From contig NZ_JADPFC010000002.1 of assembly GCF_015668195.1 (NCBI RefSeq), positions 62,001 to 126,000 of the forward strand: a stretch of 64,000 bases of DNA, read 5' to 3'. Position 1 is the stretch's first letter, and the number at the start of each line of letters is the position of its first letter. Below, in pieces: positions 1 through 7,752 of the stretch. The stretch is from Romboutsia_C sp015668195. GTDB taxonomy: Bacteria; Bacillota; Clostridia; Peptostreptococcales; Peptostreptococcaceae. A program made the translations under genes and the position numbers. The notes under the pieces were generated by a model, which saw only the letters and a list, made by a program, of their open reading frames with translations, was not told the DNA's origin and searched no databases.

Positions 1-176
1 TCTTTCATAGCTTTGTAAGCTTCTTCAGCTTTCTTTACAGTTTTTTGTAAGTCTATTATATATATTCCGTTTCTTTCTGTGAATATAAATTTAGACATTT
101 TAGGGTTCCATCTTCTTGTTTGATGTCCGAAGTGAACACCAGCTTCAAGTAATTGTTTCATTGATATTACTGACAT
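1..176 (-). CDS. rpsB: 30S ribosomal protein S2 (N-terminal part, cut by window edge)
   Basis: Only the first 58 codons lie in the window; the gene runs off the left edge. The product begins MSVISMKQLLEAG and continues with the S2 signature GVHFGHQTRRWNPKM, followed by the usual FIFTERNGIYIIDLQKT segment. S2 is the 30S protein that joins late and contacts S1 and the mRNA exit region. The ATG at 174-176 is preceded by a strong AGGAGG (complement of 183-188). A structured leader of about 100 nt and a good promoter lie upstream. The following gene is usually tsf, outside this window. Confidence 0.97.
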   Translation of the reverse strand, partial: MSVISMKQLLEAGVHFGHQTRRWNPKMSKFIFTERNGIYIIDLQKTVKKAEEAYKAMK

Positions 177-286
177 TTTTTTCCTCCTGGTTTTTAACCT
201 CCGGCATGATCAACTCCCAAAAAAACCTATTAGGCACCTTTTTAGGATCCCATTGCCGTGTGTGATTTTATTTTTTTACCTTTAGT
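177..286 (-). promoter_or_regulatory. rpsB 5' leader, probable S2 autoregulatory element
   Basis: The transcribed leader before rpsB is more GC-rich than its surroundings. It holds a long-range pair CGGCA/TGCCG (complement of about 254-258 and 203-207) enclosing CCTA/TAGG pairing and G-rich segments, and ends just before the Shine-Dalgarno. Ribosomal protein S2 often represses its own mRNA through such a leader. The autoregulatory role here is inference from position and structure. Confidence 0.5.
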
Positions 287-315
287 AGTATATCATATCA
301 AATTTTAAAATACAA
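287..315 (-). promoter_or_regulatory. rpsB promoter (sigma-A type)
   Basis: On the minus strand TTGTAT (complement of 310-315) and TATACT (complement of 287-292) are separated by exactly 17 bp. This places transcription start near 280, upstream of the structured rpsB leader. Confidence 0.6.
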
Positions 316-425
316 TATATTTTATGATTGATTTTATGTTTATTTTTTACATTTGTTTTTGTTTGAAATTTTCTATCTCTTCTACTATAAATTATTCTTT
401 ATTTTTATATATTCTATACATATTA

Positions 426-1625
426 TTAATCAGCAAATATCATCTTTATCCTATTTTTAAAGCTTACTTTATCTATATCATTATAACTTATTATATTTAC
501 ACTACCTAATACTTCACCACTATCAGTAAAATATTTTATAACTCCCAATACATCTCCCTTTTTAACTGGATATTTTATTTCTTTAAAAGTTATTTGAGAT
601 TTTAACTTTTCTTCTTTAGATAATATTGTATATAACTCTTTGTCTGTTACCAATTTAATTTCTAATTCATCTATACCTTTTATATACTTTTTACCTATTA
701 ATATATTTTTGTCCATTACCTTTTTGGTGCTAAAATTTTCTTTTCCATAGTTTAGCATACTAAGAGCTGCTGATAGTCTTTTTTGCTTATGATTTGCGCC
801 TAGTGTTACTCCTATTAATCTATGCTCTTTTTCATTATTACTATCTTCTTTTACTATCATAGAAAAAGATAAACAGTACCCAGCATTTCCTGTATATCCT
901 GTTTTAATCCCATCTACATTTGGCGATGTACTCATTAATGCTGAATTTGTATTATTTTTACAAAACCCTCTTTCTGGATAACTATATGTTCTCATATTAG
1001 TTATACTTATAACTTGTTTTTCATAATTATCAAGCATAAACTTTCCAAGCTTTGCAATGTCTCTTGCACTTGATATATTTTCTTTTGGTGGTTTTGTTTT
1101 ATTTTTAAGATCATATATAGGAAGCCCGTGTGGATTTACAAAGTGAGTATTTGTCATTCCTAATTCTATACACTTTTCATTCATAGACTTTACAAATTCC
1201 TCTTCACTTCCTTTTATATGTTTTGCTATTGCTATTGCAGCATCATTTCCTGATACTATCATTAGACCTTTCATGAGTTCAATTAAAGGTATTTTTTCAC
1301 CTTCTTTTAAATGGTAACTAGATCCCCTTACTTTAGCTATAGATTTGTCTATAGTTATAATATCGTCTTTTTTAACTTTTCCTTCTTCTATAGCTTCTAT
1401 AGCTAATAAAAATGTCATCATCTTACTTAAACTTGCTAGTGGTCTTTTAGCATCTGCATCTTTTTCATACAATACTCTTCCAGTTAACTGGTCTATAAGT
1501 ATTGATGATTTTGAAAACTTATCTACTCTATTGTTGTCATCAGAATAACTAAAAGTAGGAGTTAAAAATGCACAGATGATAATACTTACAATTAACTTTT
1601 TTACTCCTTTTTTCAATATTTTCAC
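426..1625 (-). CDS. Serine-type D-alanyl-D-alanine carboxypeptidase (DacF-like, low-molecular-weight PBP)
   Basis: This is a 399-residue exported penicillin-binding protein that trims the terminal D-Ala from peptidoglycan stem peptides. A lysine-rich signal peptide covers about residues 1-28. The three catalytic motifs of the S11 peptidase family are visible: SLSK at 65-68, SGN at 125-127, and KTG (in DGIKTGYTG) near 240. After the catalytic domain comes a C-terminal beta-rich PBP5-type domain. The length fits the DacA/DacF group. The gene stands alone on the minus strand downstream of the SH3-3D gene and is separated from it by a terminator. No clear terminator follows before rpsB. Which DacA/DacF paralogue it is cannot be settled here. 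Confidence 0.93.
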   Translation of the reverse strand: MKILKKGVKKLIVSIIICAFLTPTFSYSDDNNRVDKFSKSSILIDQLTGRVLYEKDADAKRPLASLSKMMTFLLAIEAIEEGKVKKDDIITIDKSIAKVRGSSYHLKEGEKIPLIELMKGLMIVSGNDAAIAIAKHIKGSEEEFVKSMNEKCIELGMTNTHFVNPHGLPIYDLKNKTKPPKENISSARDIAKLGKFMLDNYEKQVISITNMRTYSYPERGFCKNNTNSALMSTSPNVDGIKTGYTGNAGYCLSFSMIVKEDSNNEKEHRLIGVTLGANHKQKRLSAALSMLNYGKENFSTKKVMDKNILIGKKYIKGIDELEIKLVTDKELYTILSKEEKLKSQITFKEIKYPVKKGDVLGVIKYFTDSGEVLGSVNIISYNDIDKVSFKNRIKMIFAD

Positions 1626-1713
1626 CTTCTTATATTGATTAATAAGTCTATATTATTTTTTTCCTATTTTGAAAATAATATATCAGTTATTATTTTACAT
1701 AATAAATTTTTTC

Positions 1714-1755
1714 AAAAAAAAAGCAAACAGAAAACTTTTAATTTTCTGTTTGCTT
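1714..1755 (-). terminator. Terminator of the SH3-3D gene
   Basis: A 14-bp perfect stem (1721-1734 with 1742-1755) is followed on the minus strand by a run of T (A-run at 1714-1722). It lies 12 bp after the stop of the SH3-3D gene. Confidence 0.85.
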
Positions 1756-1766
1756 TTTTATAATAT

Positions 1767-2354
1767 TTATTTTCCTAGTATTTGAATTTCAATTGTTCTT
1801 CTTCCCCAATCATAACATTCACTTTTACTATTCATATATATGTCTATTTTATTTCCTTTTATAGCTCCACCACAATTATTTGCTATAAATGTTTTATTAA
1901 AATAAGGTATATACACTTTTGTTCCATATGGTATTACTTTAGGATCAACTGCTATTGTTCCCCATACTGGTTTTTGGCCTGTTGATGTTATACCATACCC
2001 TGTATAAGCAGTTGCTACGACATTCATTTTTTTATTTGTTGTTCCTGTTGATGAGTTGTTGTTTTGATTATTATTTGATTGGCTTTGATTTGCTTTTATA
2101 TAACGAGTACTTGACCACCCTATTTTTCCATCATGTAATTTTACTTTATACCATCCATTGCTATTTTGAAGAATTGTTACTTTTTCATTTCTTACTACTT
2201 TATCAACTACTCTATATTTTGTTGATGGACCACTTCTTACATTTAATCTTGAAGTTGTTACTACCCCTAGTGTATCTGCAAATGTGTTAGTCATTCCTAA
2301 TGCAAATATGCATATACTAAATAGAAAACCCAATATTATCTTTTTATTTTTCAT
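1767..2354 (-). CDS. Secreted SH3b and 3D-domain cell-wall protein
   Basis: This 195-residue exported protein has a signal peptide (about 1-26), one bacterial SH3 domain (about 28-88, with LNVRSGPSTKYRVV and IGWSSTRYI), a Ser/Asn-rich linker (about 90-108) and a C-terminal 3D domain (about 110-195). The 3D fold is related to the MltA lytic transglycosylase barrel and is found in YocH- and Rpf-type muralytic enzymes. Here the usual A-x-D-x-GG motif reads ANNCGG, so one of the three conserved aspartates (position 160) is Asn; VDP (137) and KID (171) are kept. Two WalR-type boxes lie upstream, which fits control by a wall-stress regulator. Enzyme activity is uncertain because of the substitution. 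Confidence 0.9.
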   Translation of the reverse strand: MKNKKIILGFLFSICIFALGMTNTFADTLGVVTTSRLNVRSGPSTKYRVVDKVVRNEKVTILQNSNGWYKVKLHDGKIGWSSTRYIKANQSQSNNNQNNNSSTGTTNKKMNVVATAYTGYGITSTGQKPVWGTIAVDPKVIPYGTKVYIPYFNKTFIANNCGGAIKGNKIDIYMNSKSECYDWGRRTIEIQILGK

Positions 2355-2384
2355 AGAAGCATTCCCCCATTTATAAAATTAATT

Positions 2385-2401
2385 TGTAACTTTTTTGTAA
2401 C
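2385..2401 (+). promoter_or_regulatory. WalR-type box 1
   Basis: The sequence TGTAAC-TTTTT-TGTAAC matches the WalR/YycF consensus of two TGTWAH hexamers separated by 5 bp. It lies 31 bp upstream of the SH3-3D start codon, on the strand opposite to the gene. Confidence 0.6.
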
Positions 2402-2458
2402 TTTATATTTATATAGTAGCTAACTATTATCCATTTGTAAACCATTTTCAAGAAAATA

Positions 2459-2475
2459 TTTACAAATAAGTTACA
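2459..2475 (-). promoter_or_regulatory. WalR-type box 2
   Basis: Read on the minus strand, in the direction of the SH3-3D gene, the sequence is TGTAAC-TTATT-TGTAAA. It is again a perfect pair of TGTWAH hexamers with a 5-bp spacer, about 105 bp upstream of the start codon, where WalR usually activates. Confidence 0.6.
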
Positions 2476-2524
2476 TTTTTAGAATTTTTAGAGGGTCTAC
2501 TTTGTAAAAAATTTTTATTTATAA

Positions 2525-2597
2525 CAAATTAAAAGCTACCTAAAAACTAGGTAGTATTAACTATTTTATAGTTTAAAACCTATTTTAGGTAGCTTTA
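2525..2597 (-). terminator. Terminator of the tungstate operon
   Basis: AAAGCTACCTAAAA (2532-2545) pairs with TTTTAGGTAGCTTT (2583-2596), just after the tupA stop. The same arm can also form a local hairpin with CTAGGTAG at 2547-2554, so two exclusive structures are possible. Confidence 0.65.
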
Positions 2598-2604
2598 TTT
2601 TTAT

Positions 2605-3453
2605 CTATTCAAAAGTATAAAATAATGGTTCTTTATATTTATCTTTTCCATACTCTTTTATAGATTTTTGTACATCTTCTGATTCATAATAATCAACTAA
2701 TTTATCTGACATTTCTTTCATATTTTCTTCTAATCCATTTATAGTAACTATACTATATATATTTTTTAAACTTTCATCAGAATCTTTTACTAAACTTAAA
2801 TCTAAATTATCCTTAGTTGCTAAGTAAGTTCCTATATCTGTTAATGTGTATGCACCCATTTCACTAGCAGTTTGTAAAGTTGCTGCCATACCTTTACCTA
2901 CTTCTTTGTAGTTATCAAATGAATTTTCTTCTCCTATATTTTCCCATATAGATAACTCTTTTGTATGTGTTCCTGATTTATCTCCTCTAGATACAAAATT
3001 TAGATTATTTTCTTTAATATATTTAAAAGCATCTTCTATGCTCATTTTGCTTATTGTTTCATTATGCTCTCCATCTTTTGGACCTACTACTACAAAGTAG
3101 TTATACATTATTTCATGTCTAGAATCTCCATAACCTTCCTTTATAAATTCTTCTTCTTTAGACTTAGCATGTACAAATAATACATCTGCATCTTTTCTTT
3201 TTCCTAATTCTAAAGCTTCTCCAGTTCCCTTTGCTACAACTTTAACATCTACATTATTTTCTTTTTCAAAATCTTTTAAAGTTTCCTCTAAAAATCCTGT
3301 ATCTTCTAAACTTGTTGTTGTAACTAATGTTATGTCTTTTTGAGTTTCTTTTTCTTTAGAAGTTTCACTTTCTTTTTTGTCTGTAGATGAACATGCCACC
3401 ATAGATAAACTAAGTATACCTACCATTAATAATTTTGTTATTTTTTTATTCAT
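2605..3453 (-). CDS. tupA: Tungstate ABC transporter substrate-binding lipoprotein TupA
   Basis: This 282-residue lipoprotein captures oxyanions outside the membrane for the TupBC importer. It starts with a lipoprotein signal ending in LSMVAC (acylated Cys at 21), then a Lys/Glu-rich linker. The mature domain opens with LVTTTSLEDTGFLE, the TTTS anion-binding motif typical of TupA, and continues with ADVLFVHAKSKEEEF. TupA proteins bind tungstate with far higher affinity than molybdate. It is the last gene of the operon, 17 bp after tupC, with a good RBS (AAGGGGAG). The family assignment is firm; specificity is inferred. Confidence 0.93.
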   Translation of the reverse strand: MNKKITKLLMVGILSLSMVACSSTDKKESETSKEKETQKDITLVTTTSLEDTGFLEETLKDFEKENNVDVKVVAKGTGEALELGKRKDADVLFVHAKSKEEEFIKEGYGDSRHEIMYNYFVVVGPKDGEHNETISKMSIEDAFKYIKENNLNFVSRGDKSGTHTKELSIWENIGEENSFDNYKEVGKGMAATLQTASEMGAYTLTDIGTYLATKDNLDLSLVKDSDESLKNIYSIVTINGLEENMKEMSDKLVDYYESEDVQKSIKEYGKDKYKEPLFYTFE

Positions 3454-3470
3454 TTTTCTCCCCTTAATCT

Positions 3471-4157
3471 TTAAAATTTCATTACCCCATTAAAAAATAC
3501 ATCCGATTCATAAGTGTCTATATGTTTTAAGTTTTCCATAAATACTATGTAATCACTTATTTTTTTTGCTTGAATAAAATCATGTGTTACTAATATTACA
3601 GTTTTTCCTTCTTCTTTTAGTTTTAGTATCTCTTTTTCTGCCTTTTTGATAGTTTTTAAATCCATATTAGCCATTGGTTCATCTAGCAAATTGTATTCTT
3701 TATTCATTATTAAACTTCTTATAAACTGAGCTTTTGCTATTTCTCCGCCAGATAAATTTTTTGTATTAGTATTTAGCTTTTTATTTAAATCAAATTCATC
3801 TATCAATTTATAAAGATAGGATTTATCTTTTATAAACTTATCCTTGCCATATTCATATATGTAATTAAAATTATCCATTAAGCTTCCACTTAAAAATCTA
3901 CTTTCTTGTGGTGTATATGATAAATATTTGTATATATTTTTATTATTCATACATTCATTATCTATATATTCATCATTTATAGTTATACTTCCACTTTGAA
4001 AATCTTCTATATTGTAAAGTATTTTTATTAATGTACTTTTTCCACTTCCATTGTGTCCAACTAAGGAATATATCTTACCTTTTTGAAAATGTATATTGTC
4101 TATAGTTAGCACTCCTTGGTTTTCTATTTGTTTTTTTAGTCCATAAATATTTATCAT
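3471..4157 (-). CDS. tupC: Tungstate ABC transporter ATP-binding protein TupC
   Basis: This 228-residue ABC ATPase energises tungstate import. Visible motifs are Walker A GHNGSGKST (about 34-42), the signature LSGGE (about 136-140), Walker B with a degenerate start (YNLLDEP), and the switch histidine in ILVTHDF. The short length and lack of a C-terminal TOBE domain are normal for TupC; a stand-alone TOBE protein opens this operon instead. It lies 9 bp from tupB with its own RBS (AAGGAG). Confidence 0.92.
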   Translation of the reverse strand: MINIYGLKKQIENQGVLTIDNIHFQKGKIYSLVGHNGSGKSTLIKILYNIEDFQSGSITINDEYIDNECMNNKNIYKYLSYTPQESRFLSGSLMDNFNYIYEYGKDKFIKDKSYLYKLIDEFDLNKKLNTNTKNLSGGEIAKAQFIRSLIMNKEYNLLDEPMANMDLKTIKKAEKEILKLKEEGKTVILVTHDFIQAKKISDYIVFMENLKHIDTYESDVFFNGVMKF

Positions 4158-4166
4158 CTCTACTCC

Positions 4167-4808
4167 TTATATAACCGACTGCAATTTCTTTAAAATAATT
4201 GTAGATATTGTGGACATTATTAGTAATATAAATGCTATTACTAAAGATTCATCAAAATCCCCCATAGAAGTTGAAAGTGCTATATATGTTGTCATAACCC
4301 TAGTTGAACCCTTTATATTTCCACCAACTAACATAACAGCACCAACTTCTGAAATTCCTCTACTAAATGTAGTTATAGAAACCGTTAATAGATGATACTT
4401 TATTTCCTTAAAAAATATTTTTGGTATATTTTTGTCTTCTATTTGAAGTACCTTACAAGTTATTAAAATATCTTCTCCAAATTTGTTTAATAAATCTATT
4501 ATTAAACTCATAGCCATAGGTATCAAAAGCATAGATTGTGCTATTATCATAGCCATAGGTGTAAACAATAATTTAAGCTCTCCTAAAGGTCCTTGTCTTG
4601 ATAACATTAAAAATACTAAAAGTCCCATTATAACTGGCGGTGTACTCATTAGTGCATTTATAAATGTTATTATATATTTTTTAAATCTAAAATTTTTTAG
4701 ATATATAACTATACTTAGTATTGTTGCAATTATCATAGCTATTATAGTTGCGGTCATTGTTACTATTAATGATAAGCTAACTATTTGAATTATCTCATTT
4801 ACTTCCAT
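4167..4808 (-). CDS. tupB: Tungstate ABC transporter permease TupB
   Basis: This 213-residue inner-membrane permease has five or six hydrophobic segments. It carries the binding-protein-dependent transport loop around GISEVGAVMLVGGNIKGSTR, where the EAA-type helix docks on TupC. Length and composition fit the TupB/ModB-like family. It sits between the TOBE-domain gene and tupC on the same strand with short spacers, so the four genes form one transcription unit. Confidence 0.92.
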   Translation of the reverse strand: MEVNEIIQIVSLSLIVTMTATIIAMIIATILSIVIYLKNFRFKKYIITFINALMSTPPVIMGLLVFLMLSRQGPLGELKLLFTPMAMIIAQSMLLIPMAMSLIIDLLNKFGEDILITCKVLQIEDKNIPKIFFKEIKYHLLTVSITTFSRGISEVGAVMLVGGNIKGSTRVMTTYIALSTSMGDFDESLVIAFILLIMSTISTIILKKLQSVI

Positions 4809-4823
4809 ATTATCTAAATTGTA

Positions 4824-5030
4824 TTAATCAACCATTAACATAACAGAACTTGATTTTATAACACTGGTTACTTCATCTCCAACTTTAATACCTAAATCTT
4901 CAATAGCATCTATAGTAACAACAGATGTTAATATTTGTCCATTTATATCTATTGTTACTTTGGCATTTATAGCACCTATTTTTATTTCCTTTACTATCCC
5001 TTTTAATTGGTTACGTGCACTTAATTTCAT
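4824..5030 (-). CDS. TOBE-domain molybdate/tungstate-binding protein (molbindin/Mop type)
   Basis: The 68-residue product, MKLSARNQLKG...VMLMVD, is a single TOBE (Mop) domain. Molbindins form multimers that store molybdate or tungstate in the cytoplasm. The start is set at 5030 rather than at the ATG at 5048: the first ATG lies inside ATGAGGGGC, which supplies the GAGGGG ribosome binding site for the second ATG, and MKLSARN is the usual molbindin start. As first gene of the tungstate operon it could act as oxyanion store or sensor. Confidence 0.88.
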   Translation of the reverse strand: MKLSARNQLKGIVKEIKIGAINAKVTIDINGQILTSVVTIDAIEDLGIKVGDEVTSVIKSSSVMLMVD

Positions 5031-5075
5031 TTTTATTTGCCCCCTCATTTGCTACTTTATTATATTCACTTTGAA

Positions 5076-5104
5076 AGTATATCACCTACCTTTTTTTACA
5101 ACAA
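5076..5104 (-). promoter_or_regulatory. Promoter of the tungstate operon
   Basis: TTGTTG (complement of 5099-5104) and TATACT (complement of 5076-5081) are separated by 17 bp, about 45 bp upstream of the TOBE gene. No Moco/Tuco-type riboswitch was recognised in the short leader. Confidence 0.5.
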
Positions 5105-5218
5105 TATAGTTTCGTTCACCTTTTTCATTGTTTTTTCTTTTTTATTATTACTTTTTTTACTATAAATTGCTTTTTTATAATTTTAATTTTTATATAATTT
5201 TATTTTTTATTTAAATAT

Positions 5219-5246
5219 ATAAAAAAAGACCACTTTTTGTGGTCTT
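5219..5246 (-). terminator. Terminator of the pseudokinase gene
   Basis: AAGACCAC and GTGGTCTT form an 8-bp stem (about 5226-5245) that overlaps the pseudokinase stop codon, with a T-run on the minus strand. Confidence 0.8.
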
Positions 5247-6189
5247 ATAATATACTAAGTATTGTTATAAATACTAAACTAATCATTGATACTGCTAATA
5301 ATATTTTACGTTTTTTTACTTTTTTGGGTTTTTCTATTATTTCTTCTATATCTTCATTAATTTCTTCAGTATCTATTATATCCGCTTTTTCATACATTAC
5401 ATTGCTTAAGTCTATTAGTATATCTTGTAGGTGTTCATACCTTTCACTTCTACTTAATAATTTTTTTATAATATTTATAAATTTATCATTGCCATTAATT
5501 GCTATATTTTGGTTCCAATTAATACCTTTGTCTATGTATTTTAGCATTTCTTCTTCATTTTTACCTTCTTCAAAAGGAAGCTTTTTAAATATAGATTCAA
5601 ATAGTATTATTCCTAATGAAAATAGATCACTATCTAAATCAGTGTAATTTATGCATAGCTGATGTGGACATAAATATCTAAACTCTCCCCCAGCTCTTAT
5701 ATTTATTCCATTATTAGCTTTTGTTGTTTGGAAGTTTAATAGGCGTATATTATAATCTTTATCTACAAGTATATTAGTTGGGTTTAAATTTCCATGATAC
5801 ACATTATTTTCGTGAAGTATTTCTAATGCTTTTACAATCTGAGTTGCTATATTTATTATAGCTTCTAGATGTAGATAGTTTCCATTTATCATATTTACTA
5901 AAGTTATTCCATTGTAATATTCACTTACCATATAATAAAGTGTTGTAAGTTCTGTACAGTGGACACCTACATCGATGGTTTTTGATATGTACTTTGAGTG
6001 TATGTTATTTATCATAGTAGTTTCGTCTATTAAGTTAGTTATAAAATTACTTTCCATATACTCATTATGTTCAACTACCTTTATAAGTACTTTTTTATTA
6101 TCAAATACATCTCTTGCTTTATATATTTTATTTAATTCAAGTTGCCCATCACAGTTTAAAAGTTCATATCTATTGCCTATAAAAGTCAC
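5245..6189 (-). CDS. Tail-anchored Hanks-type pseudokinase
   Basis: This 314-residue protein has the layout of a Ser/Thr kinase domain (about 8-270), an acidic linker with Glu/Ile-rich repeats (about 272-288) and one C-terminal membrane helix (about 295-314) with a basic KKVKKRK flank. The beta3 lysine (VLIK, K37) and an alpha-C Glu (E56) are present, and SDLFSLG keeps the structural Asp. The glycine loop is degenerate. HRD reads HGN (132-134), the catalytic-loop Lys is Asn (NPTN, 136-139), and DFG reads NFQ (152-154). The protein is therefore unlikely to transfer phosphate and more likely acts as a scaffold or sensor at the membrane. There is no PASTA or other outer domain. It is monocistronic with its own terminator. 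Confidence 0.85.
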   Translation of the reverse strand: MTFIGNRYELLNCDGQLELNKIYKARDVFDNKKVLIKVVEHNEYMESNFITNLIDETTMINNIHSKYISKTIDVGVHCTELTTLYYMVSEYYNGITLVNMINGNYLHLEAIINIATQIVKALEILHENNVYHGNLNPTNILVDKDYNIRLLNFQTTKANNGINIRAGGEFRYLCPHQLCINYTDLDSDLFSLGIILFESIFKKLPFEEGKNEEEMLKYIDKGINWNQNIAINGNDKFINIIKKLLSRSERYEHLQDILIDLSNVMYEKADIIDTEEINEDIEEIIEKPKKVKKRKILLAVSMISLVFITILSIL

Positions 6190-6619
6190 ATATTCCCCCC
6201 CTTTCTAATTTAACTATTGATATTATATGTTTAATTATATCAACATTTGTATTCTTTTTCCATACGTTATATATCAATATGTTTTTTTATATTATTTGGA
6301 GGAATTTTGATGTTTTATAGTATAACCTCAATTATATTATTTTTATATTTTATATATAAATATTTAATAATTATAAAATCTATTTAAATATTTTTTATAA
6401 TTATTTAAAATTTATTTTACTTATTTATGTACTATTTATTACAAATTATAAAGTATTTATATAATTAATTTTACCTATTTATAATCTTAATCTCTACTTT
6501 GTTTTATATTTATATATTTTTAGATATTTTTTAACATAATTTATAATAATTTACTGTTGAACTATTATAAAAGGAATTTAAAATATAAAATTTAATACTT
6601 ATATATACTCTTATAAAGT
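6190..6619. other. AT-rich 430-bp intergenic region
   Basis: The region lies between the divergent pseudokinase and zincin-like genes and is very AT-rich, with runs of TTTATA. It must hold both promoters, but the composition makes individual boxes unreliable. The one distinct signal is a perfect Shine-Dalgarno followed by a 25-codon hydrophobic frame at 6310, listed separately. No RNA structure stood out. Confidence 0.5.
6310..6387 (+). CDS. Possible 25-residue hydrophobic peptide
   Basis: An ATG at 6310 is preceded by TTGGAGGAATTTTG, a perfect GGAGG with 7-bp spacing, the best RBS in this stretch. The frame encodes MFYSITSIILFLYFIYKYLI plus IIKSI and stops at 6385-6387. It would be a single membrane-spanning peptide with two lysines near the end, like leader peptides or type I toxin peptides. 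No antisense RNA promoter was recognised. Chance occurrence in AT-rich DNA is possible, and the RBS is the only positive evidence. Confidence 0.3.
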   Translation: MFYSITSIILFLYFIYKYLIIIKSI

Positions 6620-7672
6620 GTGGTGATTTTAATAAAAAAAATACTAATTCCTATAATTACCCTTTTTAGTTTTTTTGCTTTAGGCTTTAATAACTCAACT
6701 GCTTCTAATTTCAAGTCTGATATAGTTGTCAAGGGAATAACACTTAAAGTTTCTCTTATTCAAACAGCTTATGAGTTATATAATGTTAATGTAAAAAATC
6801 CAAAAGAGTTTAATGAAGATTTATATAAAAATACTTCTTACGATGCTTATAAACATTATATATGGTTGAAAGACACCTATAATGATATGGATGATGATTT
6901 GAAAAATTCTCTTTATGATATATTTAATACAAATGATTCTTGGAGTTATTGTGATGCTGTTATAGGTTTAGATGATAATGCATCTTTAGAAGATATAATT
7001 GAAACTATATTAAATAATGATTATTTAAATTTATCTCCTTCTTTTTGTAAAGAGTTTGATAATTTTTTTACATCCTTTTATGAAGATTATTTTAAGTCTT
7101 ATTTTTATAAAAATAAAGCTTCCTATGAAAAAAAAGCTAATGATATAAATAATCTTTTAACCTCTAAGAAAGTAGATATTATAAATTTTATAGAAAATTC
7201 ATCAGGATTAGATATTGATAATGATTACTCATATATATTTTACTATTCTTTAAATCCTATTGAATTTCAAGGGTTTAAAAGCGACAAAAAGCTAATATCA
7301 ACAATCCCTAAAAATACACCTTATAAAGATATAATAAGTATTCCTCTTCATGAATATTCTCATATAGTATTTGAATACTTTATTAATAGTGATGAGTTTT
7401 TAGATGTTTATGAAAAATTAAAGGATGATAAAAAGTTAACTAAAATGTATGATAAAGTAGGAAAATATTCTTATAACTACAAAGACTTTTGCTCAGAAAA
7501 CTTAATAGAAGGTTTTTCTAAATTCTTAAACTATAGATACTTTCAAGGTGTTTATGAAGAAAACATATATGTTTATGATTTGGATTTTTATAGATACTTA
7601 AGAAAGTTAAATTTTAATCCACAAGCTTCATCTTTAAAAGATGTTAGTATAAATTTTTTGAAAGAACATTAA
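6620..7672 (+). CDS. Secreted zincin-like putative metalloprotease
   Basis: The product of about 350 residues has an N-terminal signal peptide (KKILIPIITLFSFFALGF) and no further membrane segment. A zinc-binding HEXXH helix, LHEYSHIVFEY, lies near residue 246. About 50 residues on is SENLIEGFSKFLNY, whose Glu is a plausible third ligand, as in gluzincins. The N-terminal half is acidic and not recognised. The start is uncertain: the GTG codons at 6620 and 6623 are part of what looks like the ribosome binding site (GTGGTGAT), and a start at the AUA codon at 6632 would give a normal MKK-type signal peptide. Substrate unknown; no propeptide recognised. A terminator follows. Confidence 0.75.
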   Translation: MVILIKKILIPIITLFSFFALGFNNSTASNFKSDIVVKGITLKVSLIQTAYELYNVNVKNPKEFNEDLYKNTSYDAYKHYIWLKDTYNDMDDDLKNSLYDIFNTNDSWSYCDAVIGLDDNASLEDIIETILNNDYLNLSPSFCKEFDNFFTSFYEDYFKSYFYKNKASYEKKANDINNLLTSKKVDIINFIENSSGLDIDNDYSYIFYYSLNPIEFQGFKSDKKLISTIPKNTPYKDIISIPLHEYSHIVFEYFINSDEFLDVYEKLKDDKKLTKMYDKVGKYSYNYKDFCSENLIEGFSKFLNYRYFQGVYEENIYVYDLDFYRYLRKLNFNPQASSLKDVSINFLKEH

Positions 7673-7710
7673 ACTTATACCCTTAATCATCAATTATATA
7701 CCCTAATTTA

Positions 7711-7745
7711 AACCCCTCTATATTTATAGAGGGGGTATTTTTAGC
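7711..7745 (+). terminator. Terminator of the zincin-like gene
   Basis: ACCCCTCTA and TAGAGGGGGT (about 7712-7736) form a GC-containing stem followed by TATTTTTA on the plus strand. It also separates this gene from the convergent potassium channel gene. Confidence 0.85.
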
Positions 7746-7752
7746 CACCATA

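Noticed and set aside
3471..4808. Molybdate transporter ModBC
   Set aside because: The binding protein has the TTTS motif and length of TupA, and the permease and ATPase are the short TupB/TupC types; tungstate is the better call.
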